Shown here: positions 26,478 to 33,834 of the stretch, piece by piece
Layout: every line of letters starts with the position of its first letter
Numbering within the stretch: the stretch's first letter is position 1
NCBI RefSeq assembly: GCF_002807055.1
Contig: NZ_NIXN01000001.1
Span: forward strand, 62,001 to 126,000
Reading direction: 5' to 3'
Length of the DNA stretch: 64,000 nucleotides
Origin: Confluentibacter citreus
Lineage (GTDB): Bacteria; Bacteroidota; Bacteroidia; Flavobacteriales; Flavobacteriaceae
Notes under the pieces: generated by a model
What the model saw: the letters and a program-made list of their open reading frames with translations, nothing else
What the model was told of the DNA's origin: nothing
Databases searched by the model: none
Made by a program: the position numbers and the translations under genes

Positions 26478-27152
26478 TTAACTGCGAGCTAAAACCTCGT
26501 CAATCATACCATATTGTTTGGCCTTATCAGCTTTCATCCAATAGTCCCTGTCACTATCTTCATATACTTTGTCGTATGGTTGACCTGAATGCTTACTAAT
26601 AATCTTATAAAGTTCTTCTTTTAAAATTAATATCTCTCTAGCTGTGATTTCTATATCACTAGCTTGCCCTTGAGCACCACCAAGAGGCTGGTGAATCATG
26701 ACGCGAGAATGAGTCAAGCCGCTTCTTTTTCCTTTAGCTCCTGCACAAAGCAAAACGGCACCCATAGATGCTGCCATACCTGTACAAATAGTTGCTACAT
26801 CAGGTTTAATAAATTGCATGGTATCATAAATACCTAAACCAGCATACACACCTCCGCCTGGAGAATTAATATACATTTGAATATCTTTGGATGAATCAAC
26901 ACTTTCTAAAAACAATAATTGCGCTTGAACAATATTAGCAATATTATCATTAATTCCGGTTCCAAGAAACAAAATGCGATCCATCATTAATCGTGAAAAA
27001 ACATCTAATTGAGAAATATTCAATTGGCGCTCTTCAATAATGTAAGGTGTCATATTCGCTGGATACATACTACTGATAATTTTGTTGTAATATGTACTGC
27101 TAATACCTTGGTCTTTTATAGCGAATTTTTCAAATTCCTTTCCGTAATCCAT
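26478..27152 (-). CDS. clpP: ATP-dependent Clp protease proteolytic subunit ClpP
   Basis: A 224-residue serine peptidase (family S14). The catalytic triad is Ser129 in [11 protein letters not shown], His154 in [21 protein letters not shown] and Asp203 in DRDYWM. It also has [27 protein letters not shown] and [21 protein letters not shown]. The N-terminus is extended by about 30 residues compared with the mature enzyme, consistent with a propeptide. It forms the proteolytic chamber for ClpX and is encoded between tig and clpX, the usual arrangement. Confidence 0.99.
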   Translation of the reverse strand: MDYGKEFEKFAIKDQGISSTYYNKIISSMYPANMTPYIIEERQLNISQLDVFSRLMMDRILFLGTGINDNIANIVQAQLLFLESVDSSKDIQMYINSPGGGVYAGLGIYDTMQFIKPDVATICTGMAASMGAVLLCAGAKGKRSGLTHSRVMIHQPLGGAQGQASDIEITAREILILKEELYKIISKHSGQPYDKVYEDSDRDYWMKADKAKQYGMIDEVLARS

Positions 27153-27227
27153 AGTGATGTTTATTATAATACTTTAAATTAAAACCTCGATAGTATGCTG
27201 AGGCTTGTAGTTTTTTTAATGAATAAA

Positions 27228-27253
27228 GCGCTTTAATGTATAAATTAAAGCGC
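27228..27253 (-). terminator. terminator of tig
   Basis: GCGCTTTAAT (27228-27237) pairs with ATTAAAGCGC (27244-27253) around a 6-nt loop. On the minus strand it is followed by TTTATTC and, a few bases on, a run of A, so the T-run is short. Confidence 0.6.
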
Positions 27254-27290
27254 CTAAATATAAGGAATAATTTATTTAAATAATATGGTT

Positions 27291-28619
27291 TTATTTGTCT
27301 CCGTAAACTTCTTTAATAAAGTTTTCATAAGTCAATTCCTTAACCTTTAAATTTGCTTTCTCTTTGTATAAGGCTATAAGTTTTTGACTTATAAGTTGTT
27401 CAGAAATTCTACGAGCTTCGTCTTGGTTTGATAACACACGAGCTGCAATATCATCCAATTCTTTATCTGTTGGGTTTAATTGTCCGAATTGCGCCATTTG
27501 AACTCGAATCATGTCTCTTGCATGACCTTTGATATCCTCCAAAGTTACTTGAATGTTATTATCTGTAATTAACTTACCTTCAATTAATTGGTAACGTAAA
27601 CTTTTTTCAGACTTCTCATATTCTTCTTTAGCTTGGTCGTTATCCATTGGTTTTTCACCAGCGGTTTGCATCCATTTTTGTAAAAAAGTTGCAGGCAAAT
27701 CAAACTTCGTGTTCTCAACTAAATATTCAGTTACGTCATTCAACAATTTTTGATCGGCTTGTTGTTTGAATTGTTTTTCGGCATCCTCTTTTATTTTCTC
27801 TTTTAATTCTGTTACCGAATTAACATTGCCTTTACCAAATAACCTATCAAACATGTCTTGATCTAAATCCGCTAATTCACTTTTACTTATTTCGGTAATT
27901 GTGAATGTAACATCAATAGACAAACCATGAACATCATCATGACCTAACTTCAAAGCGTCCATCAAATCATGCTCATCATCATAAAGTCCTTTAGTATTTA
28001 AAGTGATTACATCACCAACTTTAGCGCCAATGAATTGTTTTTGGGTTGCTTTATTCTTAAATTTATCTAAAGTTAAAGTTACTGTATTTTCAATTTCGCG
28101 CTCTTCATTTTTGAAAACACCAGTGATATTACTATCTGCTTCAACTTCATTTTGAGATATTAATTTCCCGTACTGTTTTTGAATACGCTCCACTTGTTCA
28201 TCAATCATTTTGTCATCGGCTGTGATAACATATTGATCGATTGGTTTTTTACTATTCAAATCAACTTCAAATTCTGGAGCTAACCCCAATTCAAATTCAA
28301 AAGAAAACCCATCAGAATCCCAATCAATATTATCTTGTGGTTTTGGTAATGGTTGGCCTAAAACATCTAGTTTTTCTTCAGTTAAATATTTGTTTAAAGC
28401 ATCTTGCAATAACTTATTTACCTCATCAACCAAAACGGCTTTCCCATACTGTTTTTTTACCATTCCCATGGGCACATGTCCTTTTCTAAACCCAGGAATG
28501 TTAGCGGTTTTACGGTAATCTGCTAAGATTTTCTCTACTTTTGCAATATAATCTTCCTTAGTAATATTTACTTTTACTACAGCATTTAATGCATCAACGT
28601 TTTCTCTTGTAATATTCAT
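27291..28619 (-). CDS. tig: trigger factor (ribosome-associated chaperone)
   Basis: A 442-residue protein. The N-terminal ribosome-binding domain has the signature IPGFRKGHVPMGMVKKQYGKAVLVDEVNKLL. The middle holds a degenerate FKBP-like PPIase domain (about 150-240; NTVTLTLDKF, KVGDVITLNTKGLYDDEHDLMDALKLG), as is usual in Bacteroidota trigger factors. The C-terminal chaperone domain has LLNDVTEYLVENTKFDLPATFLQKWMQ. It starts folding of nascent chains at the ribosome. The order tig-clpP-clpX on one strand is conserved in bacteria. A well-formed promoter lies upstream. Confidence 0.97.
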   Translation of the reverse strand: MNITRENVDALNAVVKVNITKEDYIAKVEKILADYRKTANIPGFRKGHVPMGMVKKQYGKAVLVDEVNKLLQDALNKYLTEEKLDVLGQPLPKPQDNIDWDSDGFSFEFELGLAPEFEVDLNSKKPIDQYVITADDKMIDEQVERIQKQYGKLISQNEVEADSNITGVFKNEEREIENTVTLTLDKFKNKATQKQFIGAKVGDVITLNTKGLYDDEHDLMDALKLGHDDVHGLSIDVTFTITEISKSELADLDQDMFDRLFGKGNVNSVTELKEKIKEDAEKQFKQQADQKLLNDVTEYLVENTKFDLPATFLQKWMQTAGEKPMDNDQAKEEYEKSEKSLRYQLIEGKLITDNNIQVTLEDIKGHARDMIRVQMAQFGQLNPTDKELDDIAARVLSNQDEARRISEQLISQKLIALYKEKANLKVKELTYENFIKEVYGDK

Positions 28620-28701
28620 TTTAAATGATATAAAACCCTAATAGGGGATTTAACAAAAAGCCTTTTTAAAGCTTGAATTTTTTGTGACTGAAATCGGGTT
28701 G

Positions 28702-28731
28702 CAAAAATATAACTTTTTTACATCCTAACAA
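28702..28731 (-). promoter_or_regulatory. flavobacterial promoter of tig
   Basis: On the minus strand TTG (28731-28729), a spacer of exactly 19 bp, then TATTTTTG (28709-28702). This gives a leader of about 75 nt before tig. Confidence 0.7.
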
Positions 28732-28755
28732 AGTTTTAATATACTGTATTTTAGA

Positions 28756-29109
28756 CTAGTCGTTGCCTTCTTTTAAAAGCGAATGTAAGATAGATTGAAG
28801 TATAGATAATAAGATACTAAACAAAATAGCCACCCAAATACTACTTACAGAAAAACCATCTATAAGCCTATCTACCAAAAGAATAATTAAAGCATTTATA
28901 ATCAGCAAGAACAAACCTAACGTGAGAATCGTTATTGGCAGTGTTAGAATAACCAAAATCGGTTTTACCAACATGTTTAGAACCGATAACACAATGGCCA
29001 CTATAATTGCTGTAACAAATTTATCTCCAGATAATTCTACTCCTGGCAAAAAATAAGCCAATATAAATACCGCTAAGGCGTTTAATAAAAGTTTGATAAT
29101 TAGATTCAT
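28756..29109 (-). CDS. phage holin-like (superfamily IV) small membrane protein
   Basis: A 117-residue protein, almost entirely hydrophobic, with four membrane segments: NLIIKLLLNALAVFILAYFL, FVTAIIVAIVLSVLNML, PILVILTLPITILTLGLFLLIINALIILLV and SSIWVAILFSILLSILQSIL. The motif VKPILVILTLPITILTLGLF is characteristic of the DUF/PF04020-type 'phage holin family' proteins found in many non-phage genomes. No other phage genes are near, so a lysis role is unlikely. Its cellular function is unknown. Confidence 0.85.
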   Translation of the reverse strand: MNLIIKLLLNALAVFILAYFLPGVELSGDKFVTAIIVAIVLSVLNMLVKPILVILTLPITILTLGLFLLIINALIILLVDRLIDGFSVSSIWVAILFSILLSILQSILHSLLKEGND

Positions 29110-29143
29110 TTTAATGGATTTTCAATAAAAATACAAAATTTAT

Positions 29144-29908
29144 TTATTTAATGAATTTAATTACAGCATCAAAAAAGTCTTCAGGGTTTTCGGCATGCAA
29201 CCAATGTCCTGCATTTGAAATAGTTATTATTTGAACATTTGGAAAGTGATTCTTAATGATGCTTTCATCTTCAACTCCAATATATTCTGATCTATCCCCT
29301 TTCAAAAATAGCGTTTCTCTTTCAAATCTGGCTTGGTCTGGAAGTGGCTCACCTATTTCCGCAACTTCTTCCTTTAAAACCTCTAAATTCATTCTTAAAG
29401 CAAGCTTCCCTTTTTCAACCCAATACAAGTTTTTCAATAAAAATTGTCGGGTGCCAAAATCAGATACATAGTTGCTAAGTACGTCCTCAGCTTCACCTCT
29501 ACTTTTAATAACATCGAAATCAAGGGCACTTAAACCGTTTAAAATGCCATCATGATGCACTGGATAAAAACGAGGTGAAATATCGGCCACTAATAATTTT
29601 GAAACCATGTATGGATACTTTGTTGCAAACAACATGGCCGTTTTACCACCCATGGAATGACCTAACAAAATAATATCATTCAAAGTATTTGCTTCACAAT
29701 ATGTTTTTAAATCATTAACAAGAACGTCGTAATTAAATTCATTGCTGTGAAAACTATGGCCATGATTTCTCTGATCTAGCAAATGCACTTGAAACCCATT
29801 TTCACTAAATTTTTGCCCCATGGTTTTCCAATTATCGTTCATTCCTAAAAACCCATGAAGAATAACAAATGGTTTGCCTTCGCCTAATATGTTTGAATGT
29901 AAAAGCAT
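29144..29908 (-). CDS. alpha/beta-fold hydrolase (YbfF-like esterase)
   Basis: A 254-residue alpha/beta hydrolase. It has the oxyanion-hole HG motif in FVILHGFLGMNDNW, LLDQRNHGHS, the nucleophile elbow GHSMGGKTAM, LLVADISPRFYPVHHDGIL, and the terminal His in ISNAGHWLHAENPEDFF. The pattern LDQRNHGHS...VADISP matches YbfF-type esterases, which hydrolyse acyl-CoA or short esters. The real substrate is unknown. It follows pdxJ by 29 nt on the same strand, probably one transcript. Confidence 0.9.
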   Translation of the reverse strand: MLLHSNILGEGKPFVILHGFLGMNDNWKTMGQKFSENGFQVHLLDQRNHGHSFHSNEFNYDVLVNDLKTYCEANTLNDIILLGHSMGGKTAMLFATKYPYMVSKLLVADISPRFYPVHHDGILNGLSALDFDVIKSRGEAEDVLSNYVSDFGTRQFLLKNLYWVEKGKLALRMNLEVLKEEVAEIGEPLPDQARFERETLFLKGDRSEYIGVEDESIIKNHFPNVQIITISNAGHWLHAENPEDFFDAVIKFIK

Positions 29909-29937
29909 ATTTTAATTTACGATTTTTGATTTACGAT

Positions 29938-30651
29938 TCACTTCAACCTTTGAAGATACATTTGAATAACATTCTCAATCCCTAAATATAAGCTTTCTGC
30001 AATTAATGCATGACCAATGGAAACCTCCAATAAATTGGGAACATGGTCTTTAAAAAATTTAATGTTGTCAAGAGACAAATCATGCCCTGCATTAATTCCC
30101 AAACCTAATTTATAGGCTAGTTCAGCACTTTCAGTAAATGGCTTTACGGCATTTTTGTTGTCCAAACCATATTGATGCGCAAAACTTTCGGTATACAATT
30201 CAATTCTGTCCGTTCCTGTTTCTTTGGCACCTTCAATTTGTTTTAAAACGGGATCAACAAAAATAGACGTCCTAATCCCATTTTGTTGAAATTCTTTAAT
30301 AACATCAATTAAAAAATCTTTATGTTTTATAGTATCCCAACCAGCGTTGGATGTTATGGCATCCTCGGCATCGGGTACCAAAGTCACTTGTGTTGGTTTC
30401 ACTTCTAAAACCAGTTTCATAAATGAGTCGACGGGGTTACCTTCAATATTATATTCCGTATAAACTACAGGTTTTAAATCGCGGGCATCTTGGTAACGAA
30501 TATGCCGCTCGTCTGGCCTTGGGTGTATGGTAACTCCTTCTGCCCCAAATCGCTGTACATCTTTTGCAAACTGCACCACATTGGGCACATTGCCACCTCT
30601 AGAATTTCTTAATGTAGCTATCTTATTAATATTTACACTTAACTTTGTCAT
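29938..30651 (-). CDS. pdxJ: pyridoxine 5'-phosphate synthase
   Basis: A 237-residue TIM-barrel enzyme that condenses 1-deoxyxylulose 5-phosphate with 3-amino-2-oxopropyl phosphate to make pyridoxine phosphate. It has LSVNINKIATLRNSRGGNVPN, GAEGVTIHPRPDERHIRYQD, TLVPDAEDAITSNAGWD and GLGINAGHDLSLDNI. It ends with EVSIGHALIAESLYLG, containing the conserved phosphate loop. Vitamin B6 made here serves PLP enzymes such as the DegT aminotransferase. It is divergent from the CBS protein, with a -7-like TATTTTTG on the minus strand (30676-30669). Confidence 0.97.
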   Translation of the reverse strand: MTKLSVNINKIATLRNSRGGNVPNVVQFAKDVQRFGAEGVTIHPRPDERHIRYQDARDLKPVVYTEYNIEGNPVDSFMKLVLEVKPTQVTLVPDAEDAITSNAGWDTIKHKDFLIDVIKEFQQNGIRTSIFVDPVLKQIEGAKETGTDRIELYTESFAHQYGLDNKNAVKPFTESAELAYKLGLGINAGHDLSLDNIKFFKDHVPNLLEVSIGHALIAESLYLGIENVIQMYLQRLK

Positions 30652-30759
30652 GAATCCATTTTAAAACGCAAAAATACAAAGTAGAACAGGCATACATACT
30701 TTTTTTTTGATTAATTTGCACACATATAAAACTAGTAAAAACAAAGTAAACATCTACTG

Positions 30760-31419
30760 ATGAAACTTTCTGAATACATTATTAATGACATAAAGCCTTT
30801 AAATAGGAATAGTAAAATAAGTGATTTGCAGATGATGTTCAATCAACTTACTTATTCACACATTCCCATTGAAAATGATGACCATATGTATTTAGGTTGT
30901 TTTTCTGAAACTGATGCTCATTGTTTTGAAAGTGACAAACCGTTAAGTGAGTTTAGCCATGCCTTTGAGGATTTTTTCGTTAGAAATACCACCCTTTGGT
31001 TAGATGTTTTAGAAGCCTTTGCCAGAAACTCTGCCAACATTATGCCTGTTCTTGATGAAAAAAACAAATATTTAGGCTATTACGAACTAAATGATATTAT
31101 AAGCTTATTTGGCGATTCGCCATTTTTTACGGCTCCTGGCGGTATTTTAGTCATAGAAAAAGGGATAAACGATTATTCATTTAGTGAGATAAGCCAGATT
31201 GTTGAATCAAATAATGGAAAAATACTAGGTGCTTTTGTATCCAGAATAAAAAATGATGTTGTACAAATAACCATTAAAATTGGCAATGTTGGGTTAAGCT
31301 CTGTCATTCAAACTTTTAGACGTTATAGCTATAGTATTGTGTCCGGACATGAAGAAGATAGTTATACCGAAAGCCTTAAAGAACGCTCTGATTATTTGAA
31401 TAAATACTTAAATATATAG
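30760..31419 (+). CDS. CBS-domain protein
   Basis: A 219-residue soluble protein. Residues about 1-120 read as two CBS-like modules (LSEYIINDIKPLNRNSKISDLQMMFNQLTYSHIPIENDDHMYLGCFSE and FFVRNTTLWLDVLEAFARNSANIMPVLDEKNKYLGYYELNDII). The C-terminal about 80 residues (GGILVIEKGINDYSFSEISQIVESNNGKILGAFVSR) look ACT-like. Such proteins sense adenine nucleotides, but the ligand here is unknown. It lies 3 nt before the NAD kinase gene. The two are probably co-transcribed, which hints at nucleotide or NAD(P) sensing (inference). Confidence 0.88.
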   Translation: MKLSEYIINDIKPLNRNSKISDLQMMFNQLTYSHIPIENDDHMYLGCFSETDAHCFESDKPLSEFSHAFEDFFVRNTTLWLDVLEAFARNSANIMPVLDEKNKYLGYYELNDIISLFGDSPFFTAPGGILVIEKGINDYSFSEISQIVESNNGKILGAFVSRIKNDVVQITIKIGNVGLSSVIQTFRRYSYSIVSGHEEDSYTESLKERSDYLNKYLNI

Positions 31420-31422
31420 TTT

Positions 31423-32304
31423 ATGAAGGTTGCCGTTTTTGGAAGATTTTACAATAAAACCACGTCTAGCTCTGTTGAAACATTATTTAATTATTTATTG
31501 AAAAAAGATGTTGATGCCTATATAGAAACCGAATTCTATAACATCATTAAAGCGGCAGCTCCAAATAACAACTATTCTGACTTTAAAACATTCGATGATT
31601 TAGATAAATCCTTTGATTTGCTTGTTAGCGTTGGTGGTGATGGCACCATTTTAAGGGCCATTACCTTTGTTAAAGATATAGATATCCCCATTATTGGAAT
31701 TAATACAGGTCGTTTGGGTTTTTTGGCAACCATTCAAGTTGATGGCATAGAAAGTGCCATTCAAGATATTATTGACGGCAAATATACCATTTCAGAACGC
31801 ACATTATTATCCGTAGAAACGGTCCCAGAAAACAAAGACATCACGTCACTTAACTTTGCCTTAAATGAAATAGCCGTAAATAGAAAAAATACGACTTCTA
31901 TGATTTCGGTTGAAACCTATTTAAATGGGGAATACTTAACATCCTACTGGAGTGATGGCCTTATTATATCATCACCAACTGGCTCAACAGGCTATTCTTT
32001 AAGTTGTGGCGGGCCCGTTATAACACCCGATACCAATAGCTTTGTTTTAACGCCTATAGCACCACACAATTTAAGTGCTCGCCCATTAGTCATTCCAGAT
32101 TCTACAGAAATACACCTTAAAGTTGCGGGTAGGGAAGATAACCATTTAATATCCTTGGATTCTAGAATCGCTACCCTAGATAATAATACACTCATTATAA
32201 TAAAAAAAGCACCATTTAAAATTAAAATGATTGATTTGTTAAATGAAAGCTTTTTGGATACCCTTCGTAAAAAACTTCTTTGGGGAGAAGATACTCGTAA
32301 TTAG
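31423..32304 (+). CDS. nadK: NAD kinase
   Basis: A 293-residue enzyme that phosphorylates NAD to NADP. It has the signature LLVSVGGDGTILRA, GINTGRLGFLATI, LNEIAVNRKNTTSMISVETYLNGEYLTSYWSDGLIISSPTGSTGYSLSCGGPVI and LTPIAPHNLSARPLVIPDS. All match the DgkA/NAD-kinase fold with the catalytic Asp in GGDG. Length is typical. It directly follows the CBS protein and precedes an outer-membrane protein gene that has its own promoter. Confidence 0.98.
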   Translation: MKVAVFGRFYNKTTSSSVETLFNYLLKKDVDAYIETEFYNIIKAAAPNNNYSDFKTFDDLDKSFDLLVSVGGDGTILRAITFVKDIDIPIIGINTGRLGFLATIQVDGIESAIQDIIDGKYTISERTLLSVETVPENKDITSLNFALNEIAVNRKNTTSMISVETYLNGEYLTSYWSDGLIISSPTGSTGYSLSCGGPVITPDTNSFVLTPIAPHNLSARPLVIPDSTEIHLKVAGREDNHLISLDSRIATLDNNTLIIIKKAPFKIKMIDLLNESFLDTLRKKLLWGEDTRN

Positions 32305-32354
32305 ACAATATTTTTTACTAAATGCTGTTTTAAACTCATACAAATCAACTCAAA

Positions 32355-32386
32355 TTGCTTTGGGCTAATCTTATTTATTATATTTG
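32355..32386 (+). promoter_or_regulatory. promoter of the DUF6089-uppS-bamA unit
   Basis: TTG (32355-32357), a 21-bp spacer and TATATTTG (32379-32386). Transcription would start about 10 nt before the ATG at 32404, so the leader is very short. Confidence 0.65.
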
Positions 32387-32403
32387 CAAACTTTTAAATT
32401 TTT

Positions 32404-33090
32404 ATGAGGTATATAACCATAATTATTATAAGCATTTTGAGCATCCAATATAGTCATTCTCAAATCAATGAGCTTGGTGTTTATGTTGGTGGAAGTAATT
32501 TTATTGGTGATGTGGGCCCAACAAATTACATATCTCCAAATCAATTGGCTTTGGGCGCCGTTTATAGATGGAACAGGAGTAGCAGACACTCCTATAGAGC
32601 TGCATTAATTTTTACCGATTTAGAAGGTGATGATTTAAAATCTGATGATCCAAGACGTACACAAAGAGGCTATAATTTTACCAATAAGATTATTGAAGCA
32701 TCCGTGGGTATGGAACTCACTTTTTTTGATTTCGATTTACATTCTGGAGAAAAATTAGCAACGCCTTATTTATATTCAGGGATAACAGTTGCCAATTATG
32801 ATGATTATTATTTTCAAAATGGTGTACAAACATCTGAAAACGCTTCAAGTTGGGCATTTGGTATTCCCATGGCTATAGGCTTTAAAACAACATTTATTGA
32901 CAACTTTGTTTTAAGTTTGGAAGTGGGTGCGCGTTATACATTTACTGATGCCATTGACGGAAACCTTCCTAATAATACAAACCATTTAGCAAATAGATTC
33001 GGTAATATTAATAATAACGATTGGTATGTCTTTTCAGGTATCATATTAACTTATACCTTTGGACAAAACCCCTGTTATTGTATAAACTAA
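32404..33090 (+). CDS. DUF6089-family outer-membrane beta-barrel protein
   Basis: A 228-residue protein with a signal peptide (MRYITIIIISILSIQYSHSQ) and a small barrel. It begins INELGVYVGGSNFIGDVGPTNYISPNQLALGAVYRWN, then SYRAALIFTDLEGDD and YNFTNKIIEASVGMELTFFDFD, and ends WYVFSGIILTYTFG followed by QNPCYCIN. The start pattern matches the DUF6089 family that lies next to uppS and bamA in Bacteroidota. Function is unknown; the fixed place next to bamA suggests an envelope role. The gap to uppS is 3 nt, so translation is probably coupled. Confidence 0.85.
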   Translation: MRYITIIIISILSIQYSHSQINELGVYVGGSNFIGDVGPTNYISPNQLALGAVYRWNRSSRHSYRAALIFTDLEGDDLKSDDPRRTQRGYNFTNKIIEASVGMELTFFDFDLHSGEKLATPYLYSGITVANYDDYYFQNGVQTSENASSWAFGIPMAIGFKTTFIDNFVLSLEVGARYTFTDAIDGNLPNNTNHLANRFGNINNNDWYVFSGIILTYTFGQNPCYCIN

Positions 33091-33093
33091 AAA

Positions 33094-33834
33094 ATGAACC
33101 TAGTAGAAAGCATACAAGCCAAAAAATTACCAAAACATATTGCCATTATAATGGATGGCAACGGACGTTGGGCAAAACAGCAAGGCATGATGCGCACTTT
33201 TGGTCATGAAAATGGTGCTAAAGCCGTTAAACAAGTTGTTGAGGGAAGCGCAGAACTTGGTATTGAAAACCTAACACTTTATGCCTTTTCTACAGAAAAT
33301 TGGAACCGACCAAAATTTGAAGTTGACACCCTTATGAAGTTATTAATATCTTCATTAAGAAAAGAAATAAAATCACTTCATGAAAACAACATAAAATTAT
33401 CGGCCATAGGCACATTAGAAACACTTCCTAGTAAGGTACACAAAGAATTATTGGAAGTTATTGAAAAAACAAAGAACAACAGTAGAATGACTTTAACCAT
33501 CGCACTAAGCTATGGTTCGCGGGAAGAATTAATACATACCATAAAGGAAATTAGTATTAAAGTTAAAAATAATATAATTTCGCCAGAAAAAATTGATGAA
33601 TCAATTATAAATGAGCATCTTTACACGCGAAATTTACCAGATGTAGATTTACTTATTAGAACAAGCGGGGAGCAACGAATAAGTAACTTTTTACTATGGC
33701 AAATAGCTTATGCCGAATTGTATTTTACTGATACGCTTTGGCCTGATTTTACTAAGCAACATTTGCATGAAGCTATTATTGAATATCAAAAAAGAGAAAG
33801 ACGATTTGGGAAAACTAGTGAACAACTTAGCTAA
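33094..33834 (+). CDS. uppS: isoprenyl transferase (undecaprenyl diphosphate synthase)
   Basis: A 246-residue cis-prenyltransferase that makes the C55 lipid carrier for peptidoglycan and O-antigen. It starts with LPKHIAIIMDGNGRWAKQQG with the catalytic Asp, then HENGAKAVKQVVEGSAELGI, LTLYAFSTENWNRPK, and the C-terminal LPDVDLLIRTSGEQRISNFLLWQIAYAELYFTDTLWPDF with the conserved Arg/Ser. Its 3' end overlaps the bamA reading frame. Gene order uppS-bamA is conserved in Bacteroidota and ties lipid-carrier supply to outer-membrane assembly. Confidence 0.98.
   Translation: MNLVESIQAKKLPKHIAIIMDGNGRWAKQQGMMRTFGHENGAKAVKQVVEGSAELGIENLTLYAFSTENWNRPKFEVDTLMKLLISSLRKEIKSLHENNIKLSAIGTLETLPSKVHKELLEVIEKTKNNSRMTLTIALSYGSREELIHTIKEISIKVKNNIISPEKIDESIINEHLYTRNLPDVDLLIRTSGEQRISNFLLWQIAYAELYFTDTLWPDFTKQHLHEAIIEYQKRERRFGKTSEQLS

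Noticed and set aside
28756-29109. Holin-like gene as evidence for a prophage
   Set aside because: No other phage gene, integrase or attachment repeat is near; this holin-like family is widespread on chromosomes.
30712-30719. TTAATTTG as promoter of the CBS-domain gene
   Set aside because: It lacks the TA at the first two positions of TAnnTTTG and has no TTG at the right distance.
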